Assembly: GCA_964036665.1 (NCBI GenBank)
Contig: OZ038533.1
Span: 8,330,413 to 8,394,412, forward strand
Direction of reading: 5' to 3'
DNA: 64,000 nt
Source: Gordius sp. MW1
Lineage: Eukaryota > Nematomorpha > Gordioida > Gordea > Gordiidae
Numbering within the stretch: the stretch's first letter is position 1; each line of letters starts with the position of its first letter. The position numbers were made by a program, and so were the translations under genes. The notes under the pieces are model-generated. The model did no database searches. It was not told where the DNA came from and saw only the letters and a program-made list of their open reading frames with translations. This document shows, piece after piece, positions 13,430-22,615 of this stretch.

Positions 13430-16400
13430 TTGTTTCAATTCTATGTGAAAGAGCATGAAAAAAATATATAAAAGTAAGCCAACTTGAGAATCCTATTATC
13501 CTCGATTTACTTTCGAAAAGAGGTTTTAAGCTGACAGAACTATTCATTTTGACAAAAGACAACGTTTTATTGTTGCGATTAGTTTGTTGTATCGCAATGT
13601 GAGTGCTTAATTTTTGAAAACTGCTCTATGCGATTATGATTTCAAAGTAATAGTTTTTAGATTCTGATAAATTTTTACTTGGGATCATAGAAACCACGTC
13701 TGAAAACGACAACTTTCATCGGATGAATACGGTTCAAAGAAAAATATGTGAAAAATTTTGAGGTAAAAATATTAATTTTTTTCGATTCTATGTGAAAGAG
13801 CATGAAAAAATATATAAAAGTAAGCCAATTTGAGAATCCTATTATTCTCGATTTACTTCCGAAAAGAGGTTTTAAGCTGCGAGAACTATCATTTTGACAT
13901 GAGACAACGTTTTAATGTTGCGATTAGTTTGTTGTATCGCAACGTGAGTGCTTAATTTTTCAAAAATGCACTATGCGATCATGATTTCAAAGTAATAGTT
14001 TTCAGATTCTGATAAATTTTTACTTGGGATCATAGAAACCACGTCTGAAAACGACAACTTTCATCGGATGAATACGGTTCAAAGAAAAATATGTAAAAAA
14101 TTTTGAGGTAAAAATATTTATTTTTTTCAATTCTATGTGACAGAGCATGAAAAAATATATTTAAAAGTAAGCCAATTTGAGAATCCTATTATCCTCGATT
14201 TCCTTCCGAAAAGAGGTTTTAAGCTGCGAGAACTATCATTTTGACAAAAGACAACGCTTTATTGTTGCGATTAGTTTGTTGTATCGCAACGTGATGCTTA
14301 ATTTTTGAAAATGCCTCTATGCGATCATGATTTTAGAGTAATAGTTTTCAGATTCTGATAAATTTTTACTTGAGATCATAGAAACCATGTCTGAAAACGA
14401 CAACTTTCATCGGATGCATACGGTTGAAAGAAAAATATGTGAAAAATTTTGAGGTAAAAATATTTATTTTTTTCGATTCTAAGTGAAAGAGCATGAAAAA
14501 ATATATAAAAGTAAGCCAATTTGAGAATCCTATTATCCTCGATTGACTTCCGAAAAGAGGTTTTAATCTGCGAGAACTCTCATTTTGACAAAAGACAACG
14601 TTTTATTGTTGCGATTAGTTTGTTGTATCGCAACGTGAGTGCTTAATTTTTGAAAATGGCTCTATGCGATCATGATTTCAAAGTAATAGTTTTCAGATTC
14701 TGATAAATTTTTACTTGGGATCATAGAAACCATGTCTGAAAACGACAACTTTCATCAGATGAATCCGGTTAAAGAAAAATATGTGAAAAATTTTGTGGTA
14801 AAAATATTTATTTTTTTTCGATTCTATGTGAAAGAGCATGAAAAAATATATAAAAGTAAGCCAATTGAGAATCCTATTATCCTCGATTGACTTCCGAAAA
14901 GAGGTTTTAAGCTGCGAGAACTATCATTTTGACAAAAGACAACGTTTTATTGTTGCGATTAGTTTGTTGTATCGCAACGTGAGTGCTTAATTTTTGAAAA
15001 CTGCTCTATGCGATCCTTATTTCAAAGTAATAGTTTTTAGATTCTTACTTGGGATCATAGAAACCACGTCTGAAAACGACAACTTTCATCGGATGAATAC
15101 GGTTCAAAGAATAATATGTGAAAAATTGTGAGGTAAAAATATTTATTTTTTTCGATTCTATGTGAAAGAGCATGAAAAAATATATAAAATTAATCCAATT
15201 TGAGAATCCTATTATCCTCGATTTACTTCCGAAAAGAGGTTTTAAGCTGCGAGAACTATCATTTTGACAAAAGACAACGTTTTAATGTTGCGATTAGTTT
15301 GTTGTATCGCAACGTGAGTGCTTAATTTTTCAAAAATGCACTATGCGATCATGATTTCAAAGTAATAGTTTTCTGATTCTGATAAATTTTTACTTTTTAT
15401 CATGGAAACCACGTCTGAAAACGACAACTTTCATCGGATGAATACGGTTCAAAGAAAAAAATGTAAAAAATTTTGAGGTAAAAATATTTATTTGTTTCAA
15501 TTCTATGTGAAAGAGCATGAAAAAATATATAAAAGTAAGCTAACTTGAGAATCCTATTATCCTCGATTTACTTTCGAAAAGAGGTTTTAAGCTGACAGAA
15601 CTATTCATTTTGACAAAAGACAACGTTTTATTGTTGCGATTAGTTTGTTGTATCGCAATGTGAGTGCTTAATTTTTGAAAACTGCTCTATGCGATTATGA
15701 TTTCAAAGTAATAGTTTTTAGATTCTGATAAATTTTTACTTGGGATCATAGAAACCACGTCTGAAAACGACAACTTTCATCGGATGAATACGGTTCAAAG
15801 AAAAATATGTGAAAAATTTTGAGGTAAAAATATTTATTTGTTTTAATTCTATGTGAAAGAGCATGAAAAAATATATAAAAGTAAGCCAACTTGAGAATCC
15901 TATTATCCTCGATTTACTTTCGAAAAGAGGTTTTAAGCTGACAGAACTATTCATTTTGACAAAAGACAACGTTTTATTGTTGCGATTAGTTTGTTGTATC
16001 GCAACGTGAGTGCTTAATTTTTCAAAAATGCACTATGCGATCATGATTTCAAAGTAATAGTTTTCAGATTCTGATAAATTTTTACTTTTTATCATGGAAA
16101 CCACGTCTGAAAACGACAACTTTCATCGGATGAATACGGTTCAAAGAAAAATATGTGAAAAATTTTGAGGTAAAAATATTTATTTTTTCGATTTTATTTG
16201 AAAGAGCATGAAAAAATATATAAAAGTAAGCCAATTTGAGAATCTTATTATCCTCGATTGACTTCCGCAAAGAGGTTTTAAGCTGCGAGAACTATCATTT
16301 TGACAAAAGACAACGTTTTATTGTTGCGATTAGTTTGTTATATCGCAACGTGAGTGCTTAATTTGTCAAAAATGCACTATGCGATCATTTCTTCAAAGTA

Positions 16401-18190
16401 ATAGTTTTCTGATTCTGATAAATTTTTACTTTTTATCATGGAAACCACGTCTGAAAACGACAACTTTCATCGGATGAATACGGTTCAAAGAAAAAAATGT
16501 GAAAAATTTTGAGGTAAAAATATTTATTTGTTTCAATTCTATGTGAAAGAGCATGAAAAAATATATAAAAGTAAGCCAACTTGAGAATCCTATTATCCTC
16601 GATTTACTTTCGAAAAGAGGTTTTAAGCTGACAGAACTATTCATTTTGACAAAAGACAACGTTTTATTGTTGCGATTAGTTTGTTGTATCGCAATGTGAG
16701 TGCTTAATTTTTGAAAACTGCTCTATGCGATTATGATTTCAAAGTAATAGTTTTTAGATTCTGATAAATTTTTACTTGGGATCATAGAAACCACGTCTGA
16801 AAACGACAACTTTCATCGGATGAATACGGTTCAAAGAAAAATATGTGAAAAATTTTGAGGTAAAAATATTAATTTTTTTCGATTCTATGTGAAAGAGCAT
16901 GAAAAAATATATAAAAGTAAGCCAATTTGAGAATCCTATTATCCTCGATTTACTTCCGAAAAGAGGTTTTAAGCTGCGAGAACTATCATTTTGACATGAG
17001 ACAACGTTTTAATGTTGCGATTAGTTTGTTGTATCGCAACGTGTGTGCTTAATTTTTCAAAAATGCACTATGCGATCATGATTTCAAAGTAATAGTTTTC
17101 AGATTCTGATAAATTTTTACTTGGGATCATAGAAACCACGTCTGAAAACGACAACTTTCATCGGATGAATACGGTTCAAAGAAAAATATGTAAAAAATTT
17201 TGAGGTAAAAATATTTATTTTTTTCAATTCTATGTGACAGAGCATGAAAAAATATATTTAAAAGTAAGCCAATTTGAGAATCCTATTATCCTCGATTTAC
17301 ATCCGAAAAGAGGTTTTAAGCTGCGAGAACTATCATTTTGACAAAATACAACGTTTTATTGTTGCGATTAGTTTGTTGTATCGCAACGTGATGCTTAATT
17401 TTTAAAAATGGCTCTATGCGATCATGATTTTAGAGTAATAGTTTTCAGATTCTGATAAATTTTTACTTGAGATCATAGAAACCATGTCTGAAAACGACAA
17501 CTTTCATCGGATGCATACGGTTGAAAGAAAAATATGTGAAAAATTTTGAGGTAAAAATATTTATTTTTTTCGATTCTAAGTGAAAGAGCATGAAAAAATA
17601 TATAAAAGTAAGCCAATTTGGGAATCCTATTATCCTCGATTGACTTCCGAAAAGAGGTTTTAATCTGCGAGAACTATCATTTTGACAAAAGACAACGTTT
17701 TATATTTGCGATTAGTTTGTTGTATCGCAACGTGAGTGCTTAATTTTTGAAAATGGCTCTATGCGATCATGATTTCAAAGTAATAGTTTTCAGATTCTGA
17801 TAAATTTTTACTTGGGATCATAGAAACCATGTCTGAAAACGACAACTTTCATCAGATGAATCCGGTTAAAGAAAAATATGTGAAAAATTTTGTGGTAAAA
17901 ATATTTATTTTTTTTCGATTCTAAGAGCATGAAAAAATATATAAAAGTAAGCCAATTTGAGAATCCTATTATCCTCGATTGACTTCCGAAAAGAGGTTTT
18001 AATCTGCGAGAACTATCATTTTGACAAAAGACAACGTTTTATTGTTGCGATTAGTTTGTTGTATCGCAACGTGAGTGCTTAATTTTTGAAAACTGCTCTA
18101 TGCGATCCTTATTTCAAAGTAATAGTTTTTAGATTCTTACTTGGGATCATAGAAACCACGTCTGAAAACGACAACTTTCATCGGATGAAT
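13430..18190. repeat. ~3096-bp higher-order repeat (9-mer), about 1.5 copies
   Basis: Private markers recur about 3096 bp apart. These are 'gatttactttcgaaaag' at about 13504 and 16600, 'atgtgacagagcatg' at about 14132 and 17229, and 'catcagatgaatccgg' at 14753 and 17850. The 12-bp-deleted form 'gattcttacttggg' lies near 15039 and 18131. The offset drifts by a few bases because of small indels, for example the shortened 'gattctaagagcatg' near 17918. Nine monomers of about 344 bp fit. Confidence 0.75.
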
Positions 18191-18832
18191 ACGGTTCAAA
18201 GAAAAATATGTAAAAAATTTTGAGGTAAAAATATTTATTTTTTTCAATTCTATGTGACAGAGCATGAAAAAATATATTTAAAAGTAAGCCAATTAGAGAA
18301 TCCTATTATCCTCGATTTACTTCCGAAAAGAGGTTTTAAGCTGCGAGAACTATCATTTTGACAAAAGACAACGTTTTATTGTTGCGATTAGTTTGTTGTA
18401 TCGCAACGTGATGCTTAATTTTTGAAAATGGCTCTATGCGATCATGATTTTAGAGTAATAGTTTTCAGATTCTGATAAATTTTTACTTGAGATCATAGAA
18501 ACCATGTCTGAAAACGACAACTTTCATCGGATGCCTACGGTTGAAAGAAAAATATGTGAAAAATTTTGAGGTAAAAATATTTATTTTTTTCGATTCTATG
18601 TGAAAGAGCATGAAAAAATATATAAAAGTAAGCCAATTTGAGAATCCTATTATCCTCGATTGACTTCCGAAATGAGGTTTTAATCTGCGAGAACCATCAT
18701 TTTGACAAAAGACAACGTTTTATTGTTGCGATTAGTTTGTTGTATCGTAACGTGAGTGCTTAATTTTTGAAAACTGCTCTATGCGATCTTTATTTCAAAG
18801 TAATAGTTTTTAGATTCTTACTTGGGATCATA

Positions 18833-18837
18833 GAAAC
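18833..18837. other. Target site duplication, left of element A (gaaac)
   Basis: An uninterrupted monomer reads 'catagaaaccacg'. Here 'gaaac' ends the left flank and the same five bases follow the element at 20554-20558. This is a 5-bp target duplication as made by a retroviral-type integrase. A 6-bp reading (agaaac) is formally possible because the preceding 'a' is shared with the LTR end. Confidence 0.88.
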
Positions 18838-19231
18838 TTATAAGTCAGGCCGGCGGGGCCATACTTATTTTTTACAGGTCCTCCCCCCAAAAAGGGAGGA
18901 CAATTATTCTGTTTCGTTTTTAGCTTGTCAACGAAAATATGTTTTTATTTAGTTTCTCGAAACACAAATATATATATGAAAAACGAGAATGAGAATTATA
19001 TATATGCGAACACAAGCGGTAGAATTCCTTTTTTGGGGTAACGTACAGGGTAACGTAGTGAAGTGAGTGTTGATAAAAATCGATAATATTAAATATAGCA
19101 AGAGGGGGAGAGTGACATCGATATACCACATTGGTAAAAGCGGGGGATAAAGAACAAAAATCGATAATATTTATTATAACGAAAAACCAATAATAAATAA
19201 CGCAGGGGGGGGGGGAATATCAAACACCACA
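18838..19231 (-). repeat. 3' LTR of element A (394 bp)
   Basis: This is a direct repeat of 20161-20553 at an offset of 1323 bp. In the element's own orientation it is the downstream LTR, immediately preceded by the purine tract. It differs from the 5' LTR at 18846-18847 ('gtcagg' against 'gtatgg'), at 19134 ('ttggta' against 'ttgtta') and in the length of a G-run (11 against 10). The first two changes break two base pairs of the terminal hairpin. Confidence 0.88.
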
Positions 19232-19242
19232 CCTCCCCCTTT
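19232..19242 (-). promoter_or_regulatory. Polypurine tract of element A
   Basis: On the minus strand this reads 'aaagggggagg' and abuts the TGTGG that starts the 3' LTR. This is the position and composition expected of the primer for plus-strand DNA synthesis. It fixes the LTR start as TG and the element's orientation as minus. Confidence 0.85.
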
Positions 19243-19511
19243 ATCGAAAAGTCAAAGACTTAAAGTCCTGCCCTTCCGATAAAGGTACGGGGGTAAAAAA
19301 TATTTAGTTAAAATCCCTTTTAAAGACTGAGGCGAACTTAGGTTGAGATGGCGATTAAACTTTTCTTGCAAAAATCTAAAATGTAGGTATATCAAACAAT
19401 CTAATTTTCAAACTTTTTCTAAAAATCTAGCCCATAATTTATGTAATTTCTTGTCTGACATCAAGTGCCAGTTGATGATCTTTGCCCTCGGATCGACTTA
19501 GCGATAAAAAG

Positions 19512-19559
19512 GGTACGTCATGGCTTACAAGACTTAGCGTCCCCGCTCTGTGACGTACC
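19512..19559 (-). other. Stem-loop inside element A
   Basis: The arms 'ggtacgtca' (19512-19520) and 'tgacgtacc' (19551-19559) are perfect reverse complements around a 30-base GC-richer loop. It stands out in an AT-rich region and is intact in copy B at 25346-25354 and 25385-25393. In the RNA it could be an encapsidation or dimerisation structure. That role is unproven. Confidence 0.5.
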
Positions 19560-20148
19560 GAGCAACAGTCTAAAACAAAATAATAGTCAATATATGCTAA
19601 ATCATCATCAAAAGGCTATACCGTTTTTTTTTTATTTTATACCTACAATGTAACTTTTAAAAATTATCAAATCAATTCTCTCGCCATTTCACTCTCCACC
19701 ACCGCCAAATAATATGCAAAAAAACGCGGGGGGGGGGTTTATAATATCAACAATACAATCGTCATATAATAACATATGTGCCCAAAAAAAAAAATCAAGT
19801 AAAATCTCTTACAATCATATTTAAGTATCGACTAGTTGGTGTGAATATATTTTTGTTTTGTTGACACTCAGGTATGCTTCAGTTTGGGTGGGTATATATG
19901 AATTTTCCGACTTGTATTAAAGAATTTTTTCTTCCTTCATCTCCTTTTAAATAAGAGGAATGATTTGTTTATTCGAATAATGATTAGCGTAATAATGGAT
20001 GGGTATTTGCGATTTGGAGGAATTTTTCCTTTCGTTTATAGAATCCTGCCCTTTGTTTCGGACAACTCTGTTGTTAGGTTGTCGCCGTTTGGTTGGTTGC
20101 CGATGTTTCGGAACATTGAGGGTTGCGTAGGTTCAACTGATCCACCTT

Positions 20149-20159
20149 TTCTGACACCA
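20149..20159 (-). promoter_or_regulatory. Primer binding site complementary to tRNA-Leu (element A)
   Basis: The plus strand reads 'ttctgacacca', the 3' end of animal cytoplasmic tRNA-Leu including the CCA tail. The minus-strand RNA would therefore pair with that tRNA over 11 bases beginning TGG. The similarity continues weakly upstream ('tccacctt' against the tRNA's 'tcccact', from memory). One base separates it from the end of the 5' LTR at 20161, as expected for minus-strand priming. Confidence 0.85.
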
Positions 20160-20162
20160 TTT

Positions 20163-20191
20163 ATAAGTATGGCCGGCGGGGCCATACTTAT
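20163..20191 (-). other. Terminal hairpin of the 5' LTR, next to the primer site
   Basis: The arms 'ataagtatggcc' and 'ggccatacttat' form a perfect 12-bp stem with a 5-base loop 'ggcgg'. It lies 3 bases from the tRNA-Leu primer site. The 3' LTR copy (18840-18868) has two mismatches in the stem. The position suggests a U5 RNA structure near the reverse transcription start; this is inference. Confidence 0.7.
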
Positions 20192-20200
20192 TTTTTACAG

Positions 20201-20224
20201 GTCCTCCCCCCAAAAAGGGAGGAC
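20201..20224 (-). other. Second LTR hairpin
   Basis: The arms 'gtcctccc' (20201-20208) and 'gggaggac' (20217-20224) make a perfect 8-bp GC-rich stem with an 8-base loop. It is repeated in every LTR copy, at 18878-18901 in the 3' LTR of A. Reading the minus-strand RNA, it falls between the AATAAA signal and the terminal hairpin. Confidence 0.65.
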
Positions 20225-20266
20225 AATTATTCTGTTTCGTTTTTAGCTTGTCAACGAAAATATGTT

Positions 20267-20272
20267 TTTATT
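20267..20272 (-). promoter_or_regulatory. Polyadenylation signal AATAAA in the LTR of element A
   Basis: The plus strand reads 'tttatt', giving AATAAA on the element's sense strand, downstream of the TATA-like runs. The equivalent in the 3' LTR is at 18944-18949, where it would act in RNA processing. In AT-rich sequence the hexamer can arise by chance. Confidence 0.45.
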
Positions 20273-20553
20273 TAGTTTCTCGAAACACAAATATATATAT
20301 GAAAAACGAGAATGAGAATTATATATATGCGAACACAAGCGGTAGAATTCCTTTTTTGGGGTAACGTACAGGGTAACGTAGTGAAGTGAGTGTTGATAAA
20401 AATCGATAATATTAAATATAGCAAGAGGGGGAGAGTGACATCGATATACCACATTGTTAAAAGCGGGGGATAAAGAACAAAAATCGATAATATTTATTAT
20501 AACGAAAAACCAATAATAAATAACGCAGGGGGGGGGGAATATCAAACACCACA

Positions 20554-20558
20554 GAAAC
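20554..20558. other. Target site duplication, right of element A (gaaac)
   Basis: The five bases match 18833-18837. The satellite then resumes with 'cacgtctgaaaac' exactly where the left flank stopped. Confidence 0.88.
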
Positions 20559-22269
20559 CACGTCTGAAAACGACAACTTTCATCGGATGAATACGGTTCA
20601 AAGACAATATGTGAAAAATTTTGAGGTAAAAATATTTATTTTTTTCGATTCTATGTGAAAGAGCATGAAAAAATATATAAAATTAAGCCAATTTGAGAAT
20701 CCTATTATCCTCGATTTACTTCCGAAAAGAGGTTTTAAGCTGCGAGAACTATCATTTTGAGAAAAGACAACGTTTTAATGTTGCGATTAGTATGTTGTAT
20801 CGCAACGTGAGTGCTTAATTTTTCAAAAATGCACTATGCGATCATGATTTCAAAGTAATAGTTTTCTGATTCTAATTTTTACTTTTTATCAAACCACGTC
20901 TGAAAACGACAACTTTCATCGGATGAATACGGTTCAAAGAAAAATATGTGAAAAATTTTGAGGTAAAAATATTTATTTTTTCGATTCTATGTGAAAGAGC
21001 ATGAAAAAATATATAAAAGTAAGCCAATTTGAGAATCCTATTATCCTCGATTAACTTCCGCAAAGAGGTTTTAAGCTGCGAGAACTATCATTTTGACAAA
21101 AAACAACATTTTATTGTTGCGATTAGTTTGTTGTATCGCAACGTGAGTGCTTAATTTGTCAAAAATGCACTATGCGATCATGATTTCAAAGTAATAGTTT
21201 TCTGATTCTGATAAATTTTTACTTTTTATCATGGAAACCACGTCTGAAAACGACAACTTTCATCGGATGAATACGGTTCAAAGAAAAATATGTGAAAAAT
21301 TTTGAGGTAAAAATTATTATTTTTTTCGATTCTATGTGAAAGAGCATGAAAAAATATATAAAAGTAAGCCAATTTGAGAATCCTATTATCCTCGATTGAC
21401 ATCCGCAAAGAGGTTTTAGGCTGCGAGAACTATCATTTTGACAAAAGACAACGTTTTAGTGTTGCGATTAGTTTGTTGTATCGCAACGTGAGTGCTTAAT
21501 TTGTCAAAAATGCACTATGCGATCATGATTTCAAAGTAATAGTTTTCTGATTCTGATAAATTTATACTTTTTATCATGGAAACCACGTCTGAAAACGACA
21601 ACTTTCATCGGATGAATACGGTTCAAAGAAAAATATGTGAAAAATTTTGAGGTAAAAATATTTATTTTTTTCGATTCTATGTGAAAGAGCATGAAAAAAT
21701 ATATAAAAGTAAGCCAATTTGAGAATCCTATTATCCTCGATTGACTTCCGCAAAGAGGTTTTAAGCTGCGAGAACTATCATTTTGACAAAAGACAACGTT
21801 TTATTGTTGCGATTAGTTTGTTGTATCGCAACGCGAGTGCTTAATTTGTCAAAAATGCACTATGCGATCATGATTTCAAAGTAATAGTTTTCTGATTCTG
21901 ATAAATTTTTACTTTTTATCATGGAAACCACGTCTGAAAACGACAACTTTCATCGGATGAATACGGTTCAAAGAAAAATATGTGAAAAATTTTGAGGTAA
22001 AAATATTTATTTGTTTCAATTCTATGTGAAAGAGCATGAAAAAATTTATAAAAGTAAGCCAACTTGAGAATCCTATTATCCTCGATTTACTTCCGAAAAG
22101 AGGTTTTAAGCTGCCAGAACTATTCATTTTGACAAAAGACAACGTTTTATTGTTGCGATTAGTTTGTTGTATCGCAACGTGAGTGCTTAATTTTTGAAAA
22201 TGGCTCTATGCGATCATGATTTCAAAGTAATAGTTTTCAGATTCTGATAAATTTTTACTTGGGATCATA

Positions 22270-22615
22270 GAAACCACGTCTGAAAACGACAACTTTCATC
22301 GGATGAATACGGTTCAAAGAAAAATATGTGAAAAATTTTGAGGAAAAAATATTTATTTTTTTCGATTCTATGTGAAAGAGCATGAAAAAATATATAAAAG
22401 TAAGCCAACTTGAGAATCCTATTATCCTCGATTTACTTCCGAAAAGAGGTTTTAAGCTGCCAGAACTATTCATTTTGACAAAAGACAACGTTTTATTGTT
22501 GCGATTAGTTTGTTGTATCGCAACGTGAGTGCTTAATTTTTGAAAATGGCTCTATGCGATCATGATTTCAAAGTAATAGTTTTCAGATTCTGATAAATTT
22601 TTACTTGGGATCATA
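22270..22615. repeat. Reference satellite monomer, subfamily B (346 bp)
   Basis: This unit has the same phase as the subfamily A reference. The variable block reads 'ttgaaaatggctc', 'ttcagattctg', 'cttgggatcatag', which defines subfamily B. It lies in a short run of near-identical units carrying 'gaggaaaaaatattt' instead of 'gaggtaaaaatattt' (near 22341 and 22687), so it also documents a local single-monomer tandem duplication. Confidence 0.88.

Larger units (their letters stand above)
9429..18837. repeat. Satellite array block II, more diverged monomers
   Basis: The same monomer and orientation continue, but neighbouring units differ more from each other than in block I. Examples are 'tttgtttcaattctatg' units, 'gctgacagaactattc' units, 'gacatgagacaacg' units and 'atatatttaaaagtaag' units. 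Many carry private substitutions, which is the pattern expected of an older or less homogenised part of an array. A 6-monomer relation (about 2072 bp, near 12060 and 14132) and a 9-monomer relation are still visible. From about 16860 the block belongs to the segment that was copied together with the retroelement. No gene is seen. Confidence 0.9.
19232..20160 (-). other. Internal region of element A, non-coding
   Basis: The 929 bp lie between the LTRs. No retroviral protein motif is seen and no sense-strand frame reaches 60 codons. Two antisense frames (19465-19653 and 19965-20246) are short, lack recognisable domains, and the second runs into the LTR. Features that can be seen are a stem with arms 'ctttatcg' and 'cgataaag' near 19240-19285, a 9-bp inverted repeat at 19512-19520 and 19551-19559, and a G-run near 19729-19737. 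The region probably carries only packaging or dimerisation signals (inference). Confidence 0.8.
18838..20553 (-). mobile_element. TRIM-like non-autonomous LTR retrotransposon, copy A
   Basis: The element is 1716 bp, with direct terminal repeats of 394 and 393 bp flanking a 929-bp internal region. Read on the minus strand it has, in order, a 5' LTR starting TGTGG, a primer site complementary to tRNA-Leu, an internal region with no open frame of 60 or more codons in the sense direction, an 11-base polypurine tract and a 3' LTR. A 5-bp duplication 'gaaac' flanks it. No gag, protease, reverse transcriptase or integrase is present, so it must borrow a partner's proteins, as TRIM elements do. The LTR 3' end reads 'cttataa' rather than the usual CA. 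Terminal repeats alone could suggest a Penelope-type element, but the primer site and purine tract favour an LTR retrotransposon. The two LTRs differ at only three bases plus a G-run, so the insertion is recent. Confidence 0.88.
20161..20553 (-). repeat. 5' LTR of element A (393 bp)
   Basis: On the minus strand this LTR starts TGTGG and ends 'cttataa'. In transcription order it holds a 16-base direct repeat 'aaaaatcgataatatt' at 20479-20494 and 20398-20413 (plus-strand sequence). Next come a pair of 'gggtaacgta' at 20371-20380 and 20359-20368, TATA-like runs at 20320-20328 and 20291-20300, and an AATAAA polyadenylation signal at 20267-20272. Two hairpins follow near the end. This order fits a U3-R-U5 layout; the exact transcription start cannot be read from sequence. 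Confidence 0.85.
16860..22005. repeat. Segmental duplication, copy A (contains retroelement A)
   Basis: This is a satellite segment plus the retroelement that recurs as copy B at about 23035-29205. On the left, private variants such as 'atgcctacgg' (18531) and 'gcgatccttatttc' (near 18108) recur 5835 bp downstream. One extra monomer near 17590-17940, containing 'catcagatgaatccgg', is present only here. To the right of the element, 'aagacaatatg' (near 20601) and 'gattagtatgttg' (near 20785) recur in copy B. The part from 20872 reappears at 28072 with an offset of 7200 bp. Edges are estimated by eye. Confidence 0.8.

Noticed and set aside
18767..18952. Frame crossing from satellite into the 3' LTR (also 24602-24787)
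   Set aside because: It is a chimera across the insertion junction, not a gene.
19205..19215. G-run length differences (8-11 G) as real variants
   Set aside because: Long homopolymers are prone to sequencing and consensus error, so I did not use them as markers of descent.
19465..20246. Plus-strand frames inside element A (19465-19653, 19965-20246) and their copies in B (25299-25487, 25800-26081)
   Set aside because: They are antisense to the element, short, without a recognisable domain, and the second runs into the LTR. Conservation between A and B only reflects recent duplication.
20243..20545. Minus-strand frame of up to about 100 codons in the LTRs (also 24755-25066, 18920-19129, 26078-26287)
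   Set aside because: It is in the element's sense direction, but its length depends on the G-run and one or two point changes. The product is low-complexity, and LTRs do not normally encode protein.
18838..20553. Helitron or Penelope-like element
   Set aside because: Terminal hairpins and direct repeats suggested these, but the 5-bp target duplication, the tRNA-Leu primer site and the purine tract abutting TG fit an LTR retrotransposon better.
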